NCBI RefSeq assembly: GCF_022230925.1
Contig: NZ_JAKKFH010000001.1
Span: 62,001-126,000 of the forward strand
From: Micromonospora alfalfae
GTDB taxonomy: Bacteria; Actinomycetota; Actinomycetes; Mycobacteriales; Micromonosporaceae
Reading direction: 5' to 3'
Length of the DNA stretch: 64,000 nucleotides
Shown: positions 18,489 through 27,288 of the stretch, piece after piece
Numbering within the stretch: the first letter of the stretch is position 1
Layout of the letters: each line of letters opens with the position of its first letter
Notes under the pieces: model-generated
Told to the model about the DNA's origin: nothing
Seen by the model: the letters and a program-made list of their open reading frames with translations, nothing else
Databases searched by the model: none
Position numbers and translations under genes: made by a program

Positions 18489-18590
18489 GTCCCCAGCATG
18501 CCCCGGGCCAGGCCGGCGAGGGTGGTACCACCGGTCCCAGCCTCAGCCCGGCTCTCCCCGGGCGCGGCCGGCCCGGCGAGGCTCGACGGC

Positions 18591-19343
18591 ATGACGAACA
18601 TGATCGCCCTGATCACCGGGGCCAACAAGGGAATCGGCTTCGCCACCGCCCGGCAGCTCGGCGCCCTCGGGATGACAGTGCTGGTGGGGGCACGCGACAC
18701 CGAGCGGGGTCGGGCCGCGGAGCGGGAGCTGCGCGACGGCGGCGCGGACGCAGTGTTCCTGCCACTCGACGTCACCGACGCCGAGTCGGTGGCGGCCGCC
18801 GCGAAGCGGGTGGAGGCGGAGTACGGCCGGCTGGACGTGCTGGTCAACAATGCCGGCATCATCCTCGCCGACGGCGCTCGGGGGCTACCCAGCGAGACGG
18901 CCGTGGCGACGCTGCGCCAGCTGTACGAGACGAACGTCTTCGGGGTGGTGGCGGTGACCAACGCGCTGCTGCCGCTGCTGCGCCGGGCACCGGCCGCCCG
19001 GATCGTCAACGTGTCGAGCGAGGTTGGCTCGATCGCCGTGATGACCGACCCGAACGGTGCGCTGTTCGAGCTGACCTCCGTGCCGTACCCGTCGTCGAAG
19101 GCGGCACTGAACATGCTCACCGCCATGTACGCCAAGGAGCTGCGGAACACGCCGATCACTGTGAACGCGGCGAACCCGGGCTACTGCGCCACCGACCTCA
19201 ACGGCAACAGCGGCTTCCGCACCGCCGAACAGGGCGCCGAGGTCAGCGTGCACCTGGCGACCCTGCCGGCCGACGGGCCGAGCGGGCTGCTCTGGGGCTT
19301 CCAGATGGACGCCGGCGGCGGGTACGGCGTGCTGCCCTGGTGA
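18591..19343 (+). CDS. SDR-family NAD(P)-dependent oxidoreductase
   Basis: A 250-residue classical short-chain dehydrogenase. The cofactor motif is TGANKGIG, the structural motif NNAGI, the catalytic Ser in IVNVSSEVGS and the active pair in YPSSKAAL (YxxxK). The C-terminal PGYCATDLNGNSG is typical of the carbonyl-reductase/CBR-like branch. The ATG at 18591 precedes the first strand by three residues. It is divergent from the MmyB-like regulator, its likely controller, and is followed by a second aldo/keto reductase 81 bases downstream. Confidence 0.93.
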   Translation: MTNMIALITGANKGIGFATARQLGALGMTVLVGARDTERGRAAERELRDGGADAVFLPLDVTDAESVAAAAKRVEAEYGRLDVLVNNAGIILADGARGLPSETAVATLRQLYETNVFGVVAVTNALLPLLRRAPAARIVNVSSEVGSIAVMTDPNGALFELTSVPYPSSKAALNMLTAMYAKELRNTPITVNAANPGYCATDLNGNSGFRTAEQGAEVSVHLATLPADGPSGLLWGFQMDAGGGYGVLPW

Positions 19344-19424
19344 CCGAGCGCTTGACCTGGAGCGCGCTCCAGCCGGCACTGTGACTCGTGCGCCCACCGG
19401 TAGGGCGCACGAGAGGAGATCCCC

Positions 19425-20411
19425 ATGCGGTACCGCACGATCGGCACCGACCCGGCGACCCGGCGCGAGGTCAGTGTGCTCAGCCTCGGCGCGATGCTCT
19501 TCGGCAGCGCCACCGACGAGGCCACCTCCTACGCGATCCTCGACCGGTACGTCGAGGCCGGCGGCACGTTCATCGACACGTCGGACAACTACGCGTTCTG
19601 GGTGGACGGCGGGCAGGGCGGGCAGAGCGAGGAGCTGCTCGGCCGGTGGCGGCGCAGCCGCGGCGTCGGCGCCGAGATCGTCATCGCCACCAAGCTGGGC
19701 GCCCGACCGCTGGCACCGGGGACCAGCTACCTGGACAACGCCGAGGGCCTCTCCGCCACTGTGATCCGCGAGTCCGCGGAGCGCAGCCGGGAACGGCTCG
19801 GGGTGCAGCGGCTGGACCTGCTCTACGCGCACATCGAGGACCGGACCGTGCCGCTGCGGGAAACCGTGGAGGGCTTCGCCGAGCTGGTCGCCGAGGGCAC
19901 CGTGGGTCTGCTGGGCGCCAGCAACCACCGGGCCTGGCGGGTGGAGCGGGCCCGCGCGTTGGCCGCCGCCGCCGGCCTGCCGGGGTACGAGGTGCTCCAG
20001 TACCACCGCAGTTACCTGCCGAACCGCACCGACATGGTCAGCGAACTGGACCCGGACGGCGAGCCGGGCGGCGTCAGCGGTGACCTGCTCAGCTACCTGC
20101 GTGCCGAGCCCGAGCTGACCCTGGTGGCGTACTCGCCACTGCTCAAGGGCGCGTTCACCCGGGCGGACAAGCCGCTCAGCTCGGCGTACGACCTGCCGAG
20201 CGCGCCCCGGCGACTGGCCGCGCTGCGAGAGGTGGCCGGGCAGATCGGCGCGACAGTCAACCAGGTGGTGCTCGCCTGGCTGCTGGGCGGTGAGCTGCCG
20301 TCCATCCCGCTGGTGGGCGCCTCGTCGGTGGCGCAACTGGAGGAGAGCCTGGCAGCGGTCGACCTGGAGCTGACCGCCGAGCAGCGGCACCGCCTCGACA
20401 CCACCTGGTGA
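19425..20411 (+). CDS. Aldo/keto reductase (AKR13/YghZ-like)
   Basis: A 328-residue aldo/keto reductase of the broader TIM-barrel family. Catalytic residues appear in FIDTSDNYAFW (Asp, Tyr), IATKLGARP (Lys) and LLYAHIEDR (His). The C-terminus has the VVLAWLLGG and PLVGASSVAQLEESL cofactor segments. It is 81 bases behind the SDR in the same direction and has a GAGGAG ribosome site. It is more distant from the first aldo/keto reductase than an internal duplicate would be. The substrate is unknown. Confidence 0.92.
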   Translation: MRYRTIGTDPATRREVSVLSLGAMLFGSATDEATSYAILDRYVEAGGTFIDTSDNYAFWVDGGQGGQSEELLGRWRRSRGVGAEIVIATKLGARPLAPGTSYLDNAEGLSATVIRESAERSRERLGVQRLDLLYAHIEDRTVPLRETVEGFAELVAEGTVGLLGASNHRAWRVERARALAAAAGLPGYEVLQYHRSYLPNRTDMVSELDPDGEPGGVSGDLLSYLRAEPELTLVAYSPLLKGAFTRADKPLSSAYDLPSAPRRLAALREVAGQIGATVNQVVLAWLLGGELPSIPLVGASSVAQLEESLAAVDLELTAEQRHRLDTTW

Positions 20412-20420
20412 CAGTCGCCG

Positions 20421-20459
20421 GCCGCCCCGCCGACCTCAGCTCACTGTCGGTGGGGCGGT
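20421..20459. terminator. Imperfect hairpin at convergent gene ends
   Basis: GCCGCCCCGCCGA (20421-20433) pairs with TCGGTGGGGCGGT (20447-20459) with two weak positions around a 13-base loop. The right arm lies within the last codons of the convergent acetyltransferase. It is a plausible terminator for the aldo/keto reductase. Confidence 0.4.
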
Positions 20460-20951
20460 CAGGTCGAGCTGCCAGTCGTTGGCCCGCATCATCTGCCCCG
20501 GCGGGTATTCGAAACCGGTCTCACCGAGCAGCGTGAAGCCGGCCTTGCGGCACACCGCGTTCGAGGCGGGATTGTCCACCGAGGGGTAGGCGTGGGCGTA
20601 GTGCCGGTCCCGTCGGGCGCGCGCCACGTCCACCACCGCGCGCACCGCCGCTGTCGCCAGCCCCTGCCCCCGGTACGCGGGCAGCACCGCCCAGCCCAGC
20701 TCGTACACCGGCTGGTCGCGCCACTCGCGGGCCCAGTAGCCGACGCTGCCCGCCCGTGCCCCGTCCGGCAGCACCAGCGTGAACATGCAGCCCTGCCCGG
20801 TGCCGGAGAAGTGCACGTACCGGTCGTGGCGGGCGAGCACCTGCTCGTCGGTCTCCGGGCCGCCGGTGTGCTTGCGGGTGTCCGGTGAGTTGAGCTGCCG
20901 CAGCAGGTCGAGGTCGTCCTCGTGCCACTGCTCGATGCGTACCTGCGCCAT
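20436..20951 (-). CDS. GNAT-family N-acetyltransferase
   Basis: A 171-residue acetyltransferase. The acetyl-CoA binding motif is AYRGQGLATAAVRAV, followed by YPSVDNPASNAVCRKAGF, the usual RimJ/RimL-like end of the fold. It opens with VRIEQWHEDDLDLLRQLN. The TNSPDTRKHTGGPET-like segment early in the protein fits the branch of small-molecule acetyltransferases. The protein is cytoplasmic and its acceptor substrate is unknown. It is divergent from the FMN reductase, with a 29-bp palindrome between them. Confidence 0.88.
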   Translation of the reverse strand: MAQVRIEQWHEDDLDLLRQLNSPDTRKHTGGPETDEQVLARHDRYVHFSGTGQGCMFTLVLPDGARAGSVGYWAREWRDQPVYELGWAVLPAYRGQGLATAAVRAVVDVARARRDRHYAHAYPSVDNPASNAVCRKAGFTLLGETGFEYPPGQMMRANDWQLDLTAPPTVS

Positions 20952-21012
20952 TCCGCTCCTTCATTTGTCGACCCCCAGTCAAACCGATCGCACCGACATT
21001 TCGCCCCGAACC

Positions 21013-21041
21013 GCGCCCGCTAGATCGGATCTAGCGGGCGC
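21013..21041. promoter_or_regulatory. 29-bp perfect palindrome upstream of the FMN reductase/DrrAB operon
   Basis: GCGCCCGCTAGATC (21013-21026) and GATCTAGCGGGCGC (21028-21041) are perfect inverted repeats around one base. They end 43 bases before the reductase start, between divergent genes. No gene reads into the site from either side, so a terminator role is unlikely. An operator or a 5' UTR hairpin is more plausible. Confidence 0.5.
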
Positions 21042-21083
21042 CTGTCGTCACCTCGCGCCTTCAGTGTGGAAGGGGGGTGGGCC

Positions 21084-21638
21084 ATGGCCCAGTTGCGGAT
21101 CGCGGTGATCGTCGGCAGCACCCGGGAGGGGCGGGTCGGCGACCGGGTCGCCCACTGGTTCGTCGAGCAGGCAGCGCGGCACGACGACCTGGCGGTGACT
21201 GTCGTTGACCTGACCGGGTACGACTTCCCGGCCACCTACCCCGCCGAGCCGACCGCGTCCATCCGGGCGTTCGTCAGCGAGGTGGGCCGGGCGGACGCGT
21301 TCGTCGTGGTCACCCCCGAGTACAACCACAGCTTCCCGGCACCCTTGAAACAAGCCATCGACTACGCGTACGACGAGTGGCAGGCCAAAGCGGTCGGCTT
21401 CGTGTCGTACGGCTGTGGGTCCACCGGACTGCACGCTGTCGACCAGCTACGTACCGTCTTCACCGCATTGCACGCGATGACGGTGCGCGATGTCGTCGGG
21501 ATCGACCTGCTCGCCGGCGAGCCGACCACCCAGTGCGCCGACGAGCTGCAACGCGACGTCGGCGTCCTGCTCGACCAGCTGCGCTGGTGGGGTCTGGCCC
21601 TGCGCGACGGCCGGGCGGCTCGACCCTACGTCTCCTGA
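21084..21638 (+). CDS. NADPH-dependent FMN reductase (flavodoxin-like)
   Basis: A 184-residue flavodoxin-fold reductase. The phosphate-binding loop is IVGSTREGRVGDRV and the isoalloxazine contact is VVVTPEYNHSFPAPLKQAID, the diagnostic PEYN motif of the azoreductase/ArsH/ChrR-type FMN_red family. The ATG at 21084 (MAQLRIAV) follows a purine-rich GGAAGGGGGG. An upstream start at 21066 would add six unlikely residues. It lies 27 bases ahead of a DrrA-type ATPase gene, so it may be co-transcribed and help detoxify redox-active compounds alongside export. That coupling is inference. Confidence 0.9.
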   Translation: MAQLRIAVIVGSTREGRVGDRVAHWFVEQAARHDDLAVTVVDLTGYDFPATYPAEPTASIRAFVSEVGRADAFVVVTPEYNHSFPAPLKQAIDYAYDEWQAKAVGFVSYGCGSTGLHAVDQLRTVFTALHAMTVRDVVGIDLLAGEPTTQCADELQRDVGVLLDQLRWWGLALRDGRAARPYVS

Positions 21639-21665
21639 ACACGTCCACCACGAAAGGTAAGGATC

Positions 21666-22679
21666 ATGAGTAGACGCACCACCGGCCTGGCCATCGAAGC
21701 CGAGGGGCTCACCCGCTCATTCGGGGACACCCGGGCGCTGGCCGGCATCGACCTCCAGGTGCCCGCCGGCACCGTCTACGGTCTGCTCGGCCCCAACGGC
21801 GCTGGCAAGACCACAGCGGTCCGGGTACTCGCCACGTTGCTGCGACCCGACGGCGGCTCGGCCCGGGTCTTCGGGCACGACGTGGTCACCGAGGCCGACA
21901 AGGTCCGTTCCCGGGTCAGCCTCACCGGCCAGTACGCCTCCGTCGACGAGGACCTGACCGGTACGGAGAACCTGGTGCTCCTCGCCCGCCTGCTCGGCCT
22001 GCCCAAGCCGGCAGCTCGGGAGCGCGCGGCGGCCCTGCTCGCCGCGTTCGGGCTGACCGAGGCGAGTGACCGCCAGGTGAAGAAGTACTCGGGCGGGATG
22101 CGGCGACGCATCGACATCGCCGCCAGCATCCTGAACACCCCGGATCTGCTCTTCCTCGACGAGCCGACGACGGGCCTCGACCCACGTAGCCGCAACCAGG
22201 TGTGGGAGATCGTCCGGGCGGTGGTGTCGCACGGCACGACGGTGCTGCTGACCACCCAGTACCTCGACGAGGCCGACCAGCTCGCCGGGCGGATCGCCGT
22301 CGTCGACCACGGGCGGGTGATAGCGGAGGGCACCCCTGGTGAGTTGAAGTCGTCGGTCGGGTCCGGCACCGTCCACCTGCGACTGCGCGACCCCGCTCAG
22401 CGCCCCGAGGCGGAGCGGGTGCTCCGGGAGGCGCTCGACGTGCCGGTGCAGCTCGCCGCCGATCCGGTGGCGTTGACAGCCCGAGTCGGCGAGGCTGGCA
22501 CCGACCTCGACGCCAGCGCCCAGGCCGCTCGCGTACTCAGCGACCTGGCCCGCGCCGGCATCGTGGTCGACAACTTCTCCCTCGGCCAGCCGAGCCTGGA
22601 CGAGGTCTTCCTGGCCCTGACCGACCACCCCGCCGTGCCGGCCGGCGAGCGCGACGACGAGCTGGAGGCAGCCCGATGA
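21666..22679 (+). CDS. DrrA-type ABC exporter ATP-binding protein
   Basis: A 337-residue ATPase of the daunorubicin-resistance group. Walker A is GPNGAGKTT, followed by [16 protein letters not shown] (a hallmark of the DrrA branch), the signature [15 protein letters not shown], Walker [14 protein letters not shown] and the [12 protein letters not shown] segment. The C-terminal extension after residue 230 matches the DrrA regulatory region. Its stop overlaps the permease start (ATGA). Export of a natural product or drug is the expected role. Confidence 0.94.
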   Translation: MSRRTTGLAIEAEGLTRSFGDTRALAGIDLQVPAGTVYGLLGPNGAGKTTAVRVLATLLRPDGGSARVFGHDVVTEADKVRSRVSLTGQYASVDEDLTGTENLVLLARLLGLPKPAARERAAALLAAFGLTEASDRQVKKYSGGMRRRIDIAASILNTPDLLFLDEPTTGLDPRSRNQVWEIVRAVVSHGTTVLLTTQYLDEADQLAGRIAVVDHGRVIAEGTPGELKSSVGSGTVHLRLRDPAQRPEAERVLREALDVPVQLAADPVALTARVGEAGTDLDASAQAARVLSDLARAGIVVDNFSLGQPSLDEVFLALTDHPAVPAGERDDELEAAR

Positions 22680-23533
22680 GCGACACCACGACCACCACTA
22701 CCGAACGGGCACCGGCCGTGTACGTTCCGTCCGCCGAGGCGCTGGCTACCGTGCTCGCGCCCGGTGCCCGACCGCCCCGGCCGAGCGCGCTGGGCGCGTC
22801 GCTCACCTTCGGCTGGCGGGCCATGCTGAAGATCAAGCACGTGCCGGAGCAGCTCTTCGACGTGACCGCGTTCCCGATCATCATGGTGCTGATGTTCACG
22901 TACCTGTTCGGTGGCGCCCTGGCCGGAAGCCCGCGTGAGTACCTGCAGTTCTTCCTGCCCGGCATCATGGTGACCAGCGTCGTCATGATCACCATGTACA
23001 CCGGCGTCGGCCTCAACACCGACATCGAGAAGGGCATCTTCGACCGGTTCCGAACGCTGCCCGTCTGGCGTCCGGCCGCCCTGGTCGGCATGATCTTCGG
23101 CGACGTGCTGCGCTACATCCTCGCCGCCGTGGTGATCCTGGGTCTCGGGCTGGTGCTCGGGTTCCGCCCCGAAGGCGGTGTGGTCGGGGTTGTCGTCGGG
23201 ATCGGACTGCTGGTGGTCTTCTCGTTCGCGTTCTCCTGGGTGTGGACGTTCTTCGGGCTGATCCTGCGCAGCGAGAAGTCGGTGATGGGCGTCAGCATGA
23301 TGGTGCTGTTCCCGCTGACGTTCCTGAGCAACGTCTTCGTCGAGCCGAGCACCATGCCCGGCTGGCTCCAGGCGTTCGTGAAGGTCAACCCGGTGACGCA
23401 ACTGGTGGCCGCGATCCGCGGAGCGATGAGCGGCGAGTCGGACCCGTCGGCCACGATGTGGCTGCTGCTGTGGAGCGCCGGCTTCGTCCTGGTCTTCGGC
23501 ACCCTGACCATGTACAAGTACAACCGCCGCTAA
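22676..23533 (+). CDS. DrrB-type ABC exporter permease
   Basis: A 285-residue ABC-2 permease with about six helices. The long cytoplasmic N-terminus (to residue 60) and the motifs [35 protein letters not shown] and [15 protein letters not shown] are classic DrrB features. [21 protein letters not shown] matches the conserved loop before the last helix. It is translationally coupled to the DrrA-type ATPase. The gene is followed by a repeat element at 23576-23655 rather than a simple terminator. Confidence 0.93.
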   Translation: MSDTTTTTTERAPAVYVPSAEALATVLAPGARPPRPSALGASLTFGWRAMLKIKHVPEQLFDVTAFPIIMVLMFTYLFGGALAGSPREYLQFFLPGIMVTSVVMITMYTGVGLNTDIEKGIFDRFRTLPVWRPAALVGMIFGDVLRYILAAVVILGLGLVLGFRPEGGVVGVVVGIGLLVVFSFAFSWVWTFFGLILRSEKSVMGVSMMVLFPLTFLSNVFVEPSTMPGWLQAFVKVNPVTQLVAAIRGAMSGESDPSATMWLLLWSAGFVLVFGTLTMYKYNRR

Positions 23534-23575
23534 CCCCACCCCCACCCCGCACCCCGCGCCCCGCCCCCGCTCGAC

Positions 23576-23655
23576 CCCCGCGATCTTGCACTTCCTGTCC
23601 CGACAAGGGTGGCAAATCCCCCTGAATCGACGACCGAAAGTGCAAGATCGCGGGG
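23576..23655. repeat. Inverted repeat element (GATCTTGCA family), copy 1
   Basis: CCCCGCGATCTTGCACTT (23576-23593) and its exact complement (23638-23655) enclose 44 bases. A 7-base tandem (GGGCTGA, about four copies) follows on the right and C-rich tract on the left. A related element with the same outer arm (CGATCTTGCA) and a shared CTGTC segment lies at 62955-63024. It looks like a small dispersed non-coding repeat, and it may also stop transcription between the two convergent genes here. Confidence 0.6.
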
Positions 23656-23700
23656 CTGAGGGCTGAGGGCTGAGGGCTGGGGGCGGGGGCGGGGCGGGGG

Positions 23701-26700
23701 TTAGAGCTGCCAGGGCAGCGGAGCCGGGGGTAGGTAGCGGCAGGTGGTGCCGGTGGAGACGGCTTCGCGTAGGTGGCTCGCGAGTGCCGGGTGTCGGTCG
23801 TCGAGCTTGCGGAGCGTGTCGCGGATCCGCGCGGTCACCGTCTTGCGGGCCCGTTCGGCCTCGTCGCCCAGACGACGGCTCCGGCCGGCGAGGCCCGCCG
23901 CGGCACGCAGCTCGTCGAGCAACGCGCCCCGCTCGACGTCCAGTTTGGACACCTTCTGGTCGTCGTCGCGGGCGGCTGCCCGGTCGATCTCCTCGTCGAG
24001 GCGGGCCAGGTGCCGCCGGTAGCGGGCCTTCGCCTCGTCGTCGAGGACCGGGTCGGCGCCCATCCGGCGGGCGGCCACCAGCTCCGGACCCGCCGCCGGG
24101 TCGAGCAACTCCACGGCGGACACGTCGCTGCCTGGGCGGCTGAGCAGCAGGTGCAGGTCGTGCAGGCCCTTGGCGTCGGGCAGGTGCACCACGACACCGT
24201 CGTACGCGAGCTGCCAGACCGGCCCGTCGCGTCGAAACTCGTACCCCTCGATCGCAGCCGCGACCGGCACGGCCTGGCCGGGCGCGACAACCCGACCCGA
24301 CCCGACGATCTGGCCCGACCCGACGACCTGGCCCGACCCGACGACCTGGCCCGACCCGACGTCCTTGCCCGACCCAGCGGCCTGGCCCGGCGCGACAACC
24401 TGACCCGACCCAGCAGTCTGGCCTGCCCCGACGGCCTGGCCTGCCCCGACGGCCTGAGCCGACCCGACGGCCTGAGCCGGGAGGTCGGCGTCGGCGGCTG
24501 TCGGGGCGGCGAGACGGTGGAGCACCTGCGTCATGCCGAGGGCGGTCGCCTCCTGGATGGCGGCGGCGCGCAGCGCTGTCGACGTCGCGGTGTCGCCCGG
24601 GTGACCTCGGCCGGCGAGGGCGTTCGCGAGGCCGGTGCGGGCGAGCAGCGACCAGGGTCGCGAGCCCAGCCGGTCGGCGGAGTCCCGAGCGGCGGTGAAG
24701 CCGGCGATGGCGTCGTCCCAGCGTTGCTGGGCGGCGTCGATCAGCGCCAGCCAGTGGTCGACGGGGCCACTGATATCGCAGCCGAAGAGCCCTACCGTCC
24801 ACTCTCCACGGTGCGGGGCCAGCGCGGCTCGCGCGGCGTCGCAGCGCTTCGGGTCGGCGGACGCGGCGGCGGCCTGCGCGCGTAGCCGTAGCCAGAGCGG
24901 TGACACCGGGCGCGGGTACCGGATGCCGTCGGCCTCGATGCCGGCGGTCAGCCGGATCGCCGTCTCGCCGTCGCCCCGCTCGGCCGCGGTGATCGCCCGC
25001 AGCAGCTCCCGGTAGGGGTAGTCGATCGGGGCCAGCCCGTCCACCAGCGCTGCGGCCTCGGCGACCCGGCCTTGGAGCAGCAGTCGGGACCAGCGCAGGT
25101 GGTGGCCCATGAAGCCGAACTCGGCGTGGCTCGGGTCGGCGTGGTCGCCGAGCACGGTGAACCGCTCGTCGGCCGCGGTGAAGTCGCCGCGGAACGCCGC
25201 GATGATCCCGCTGTCGACGGCCGCGGCCATCCGGTGCCGGGCGAAGTCGCCCTGCCGTTCGGCGTCGACGAAGGTGGTCAGCTCCTCGGCGAAGCGAGGG
25301 TCGCCCAGCTCCAGCAGCGCCACCCAGCGCAGCGAGGTCGCCCACAGCTCGGTCTCCCGGTCGCCCGTCCGACGGGCCACGTCCCGGATCTCGGCGGTGA
25401 GTGCGGCTCGGGTCGCGGCGGTGCCGAGCCCCCAGGTCGTGTCGTGGCGGGCCCAGAGGCTGAAGGTGAGCGCCTCGTCGTCCTGCCCTCGACGGGCGAT
25501 CGTCTCGCTGGCGGTGATCAGGTCGGCGACCAGGGCGCCGACCGTCGCGGTGGCGTCCGGTTCGCCGATCAACCGGCGGTACGCCTCGCGCACCAGATCG
25601 GCCGCCTCGACCGACTGGGCGGTATCGACCTGGCGGGAGCGGTTCACCGTGAGCGCGACCCGGGCCAGCAGCACCGGGTCGTCGAGCGAACGGGCCAGCC
25701 TGGCGGCCTCGGCCAGCAGTCGCGCGACCTCTTCCCGGCGGGCGTGGTGATAGTGCGACTCGGCGAACTCGACGAGGATCCGCACACGTTGTGCCGGGTC
25801 TTCGACGACCTCGAGGGCTCGGCGGAAGTGCACCGCCGCTTCGTCGCCGGCCAGCCGGGCGAACGCGTCCCGCCCGGCGGCGACCAGCAGCGTGGCCACC
25901 CGGGCCCGGTCGAGCGCGGGGCCGGCCAGGTAGGCGTGGCGGGCGAGGTCGGCCGGGATCAGCCGGTCGGTGAGCTCCCGCAGGTCGTCGACCGCCCGGA
26001 CGACAGCGCCGTGGCGGGCCCGCCTGTCGTCGTCGGTCAGCCCGTCGTAGAGGGTTTCGCGGACCAGGTCGTGGGCGAAGGCGAAGCGGCCACCACCCCG
26101 GGCGACCACCAGTCGGGCGGTCACCGCCCGGTCGAGCAGCCGGTCGACCTGCGCCGCCGGTGCGGCCGCACAGGCCGCGAGGACCTGACGGTGGAACTCG
26201 CGACCCAGGACGGCGGCGACGGTCAGCGCCTCCACAACGGCGGCGGGCAGTTGGGCCAGGCGGCGGCGCACCGCCTCCCGTACGCCGGGTGCGATAGTGC
26301 CGACCGCGTCGTCGGCGTGCCACAGCCGCGCGGTCTGCTCGACGAAGAACGGGTTGCCGCCGGTGCGCCGGTGCACCTCGTCGACCAGGCTGGCCTCGGG
26401 CTCCCGGCCGGCGGTCCGGGTCATCAGTGCGGCTACCTCGTCGCGGGTGAAACCGGTGAGGGTGATCGTGGTGGCCTTCGCGACCAGCGGCATCAGCAGT
26501 GGGCGCAGCGGATGCTCGCCCGACTCGACCTCGGCGTCGCGGTAGGTGCCGATCAGCAGGAGCCGCTCGAACCAGGTGTGCTGGGCGGCGAAGCTCAGCA
26601 ACCGCAGTGAGGCCGGGTCGGCCCAGTGCAGATCGTCGAGGACGACCACTACCGGCCGGTGCTGGGAGACGGCGACCAGGGCGGCGGTCACCGCGTCGTA

Positions 26701-27120
26701 CAGCGCGAACGCCTCCTGGTCGGCGGCGTCCGGGCCGGGGTCGACGCCGGCCCAACTGACGAGGCGACCGGCCTGCTCGCCGCCGACGCCGGACTGGCCG
26801 AGCAGGGCCGCGAGGGCCGGCTCGGCGGACTGCCGCGCCACCTCCCAGTCGTCGGCGGATCGCCGCAGGGAACGCAGCACCTGCACCCACGGCCAGTAGC
26901 CGGGGGCGCTGTCGGAATCCCAGCAGGCGGCGCCGAGCACCAGCGCGCCCCGCTGCCGGGCCTCCCGGGCCGCCGACGTGACGAGGGTGGTCTTGCCGAT
27001 GCCCGGCTCGCCGGTGACCAGGGCGAGACCGCCGTGGCTGGTGGTGGCGCGATCCAACTCGGCACGCAGCAGACCCGCGGGGTGATCCCGCCCGATGATG
27101 GCGTCGCCGAGCGCGTCCAT
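23701..27120 (-). CDS. Large AAA/NTPase signalling protein (MalT/AfsR-like ATPase core)
   Basis: An 1,139-residue protein with an N-terminal AAA/STAND-type ATPase domain: Walker A GEPGIGKTT at residues 37-45 and Walker B VVVVLDDLHWAD near 155. A long helical region of TPR-like repeats follows to about residue 860, as in LAL/MalT-type regulators. A tandem hexapeptide stretch lies at about 879-950. The C-terminus (YEFRRDGPVWQLAYDG... then a coiled arm SKLDVERGALLDEL) is a domain seen at the end of related ATPases in actinobacteria, and there is no LuxR HTH at the end. A transcriptional or signalling role is plausible but unproven. Confidence 0.75.
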   Translation of the reverse strand: MDALGDAIIGRDHPAGLLRAELDRATTSHGGLALVTGEPGIGKTTLVTSAAREARQRGALVLGAACWDSDSAPGYWPWVQVLRSLRRSADDWEVARQSAEPALAALLGQSGVGGEQAGRLVSWAGVDPGPDAADQEAFALYDAVTAALVAVSQHRPVVVVLDDLHWADPASLRLLSFAAQHTWFERLLLIGTYRDAEVESGEHPLRPLLMPLVAKATTITLTGFTRDEVAALMTRTAGREPEASLVDEVHRRTGGNPFFVEQTARLWHADDAVGTIAPGVREAVRRRLAQLPAAVVEALTVAAVLGREFHRQVLAACAAAPAAQVDRLLDRAVTARLVVARGGGRFAFAHDLVRETLYDGLTDDDRRARHGAVVRAVDDLRELTDRLIPADLARHAYLAGPALDRARVATLLVAAGRDAFARLAGDEAAVHFRRALEVVEDPAQRVRILVEFAESHYHHARREEVARLLAEAARLARSLDDPVLLARVALTVNRSRQVDTAQSVEAADLVREAYRRLIGEPDATATVGALVADLITASETIARRGQDDEALTFSLWARHDTTWGLGTAATRAALTAEIRDVARRTGDRETELWATSLRWVALLELGDPRFAEELTTFVDAERQGDFARHRMAAAVDSGIIAAFRGDFTAADERFTVLGDHADPSHAEFGFMGHHLRWSRLLLQGRVAEAAALVDGLAPIDYPYRELLRAITAAERGDGETAIRLTAGIEADGIRYPRPVSPLWLRLRAQAAAASADPKRCDAARAALAPHRGEWTVGLFGCDISGPVDHWLALIDAAQQRWDDAIAGFTAARDSADRLGSRPWSLLARTGLANALAGRGHPGDTATSTALRAAAIQEATALGMTQVLHRLAAPTAADADLPAQAVGSAQAVGAGQAVGAGQTAGSGQVVAPGQAAGSGKDVGSGQVVGSGQVVGSGQIVGSGRVVAPGQAVPVAAAIEGYEFRRDGPVWQLAYDGVVVHLPDAKGLHDLHLLLSRPGSDVSAVELLDPAAGPELVAARRMGADPVLDDEAKARYRRHLARLDEEIDRAAARDDDQKVSKLDVERGALLDELRAAAGLAGRSRRLGDEAERARKTVTARIRDTLRKLDDRHPALASHLREAVSTGTTCRYLPPAPLPWQL
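24271..24485 (-). repeat. In-frame 18-bp tandem repeat (hexapeptide VGSGQV-like)
   Basis: About eleven degenerate 18-base units, read on the minus strand as hexapeptides such as VGSGQV, VGAGQA and APGQAA, inside the large ATPase gene. The plus-strand unit is close to GACCTGGCCCGACCCGAC. Three central copies are identical or nearly so, which suggests recent unit duplication. The stretch would form a flexible Gly/Ala/Val/Gln linker. Confidence 0.85.
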
Positions 27121-27249
27121 GGTTTCCAGACGGTACTGGACCTGTCCGACAGCGCGAGCGAGTTAGCCGGCCGGACGCCTCGCGGGGTCTCACCGGTCCA
27201 GGCGGGTTCGGAGCCTTTGGAGCTGATGTCACAAACGAGTCGGCCCCAT

Positions 27250-27288
27250 CGTTACCTATACTTCCCTATCCGGGTAGCATAGGGAACG
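27250..27288 (+). promoter_or_regulatory. Promoter with repeated CCTAT motifs upstream of the HTH/DUF4180 pair
   Basis: CGTTACCTAT (27250-27259), CTTCCCTAT (27261-27269) and the inverted ATAGGGAACG (27279-27288) form three related half-sites directly before the ATG. TTACCT (27252-27257) and TAGCAT (27275-27280), 17 bases apart, would place transcription start at or next to the start codon. TATACT at 27257 is an alternative -10. Autoregulation by the HTH protein is the obvious hypothesis. Confidence 0.5.

Noticed and set aside
21013..21041. Terminator
   Set aside because: No adjacent gene is transcribed toward it; both flanking genes read away, and it lies 43 bases before a start codon.
24271..24485. 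CRISPR-like or regulatory repeats within the large gene
   Set aside because: The period is 18 bases, in frame and contiguous without spacers, so it is a protein repeat.
22397..27232. A 1,611-residue open frame on the minus strand
   Set aside because: It is a shadow of the DrrAB genes and the 1,139-residue ATPase: composition is Arg/Pro/Gly-rich without any domain, and the real genes in other frames have clear families.
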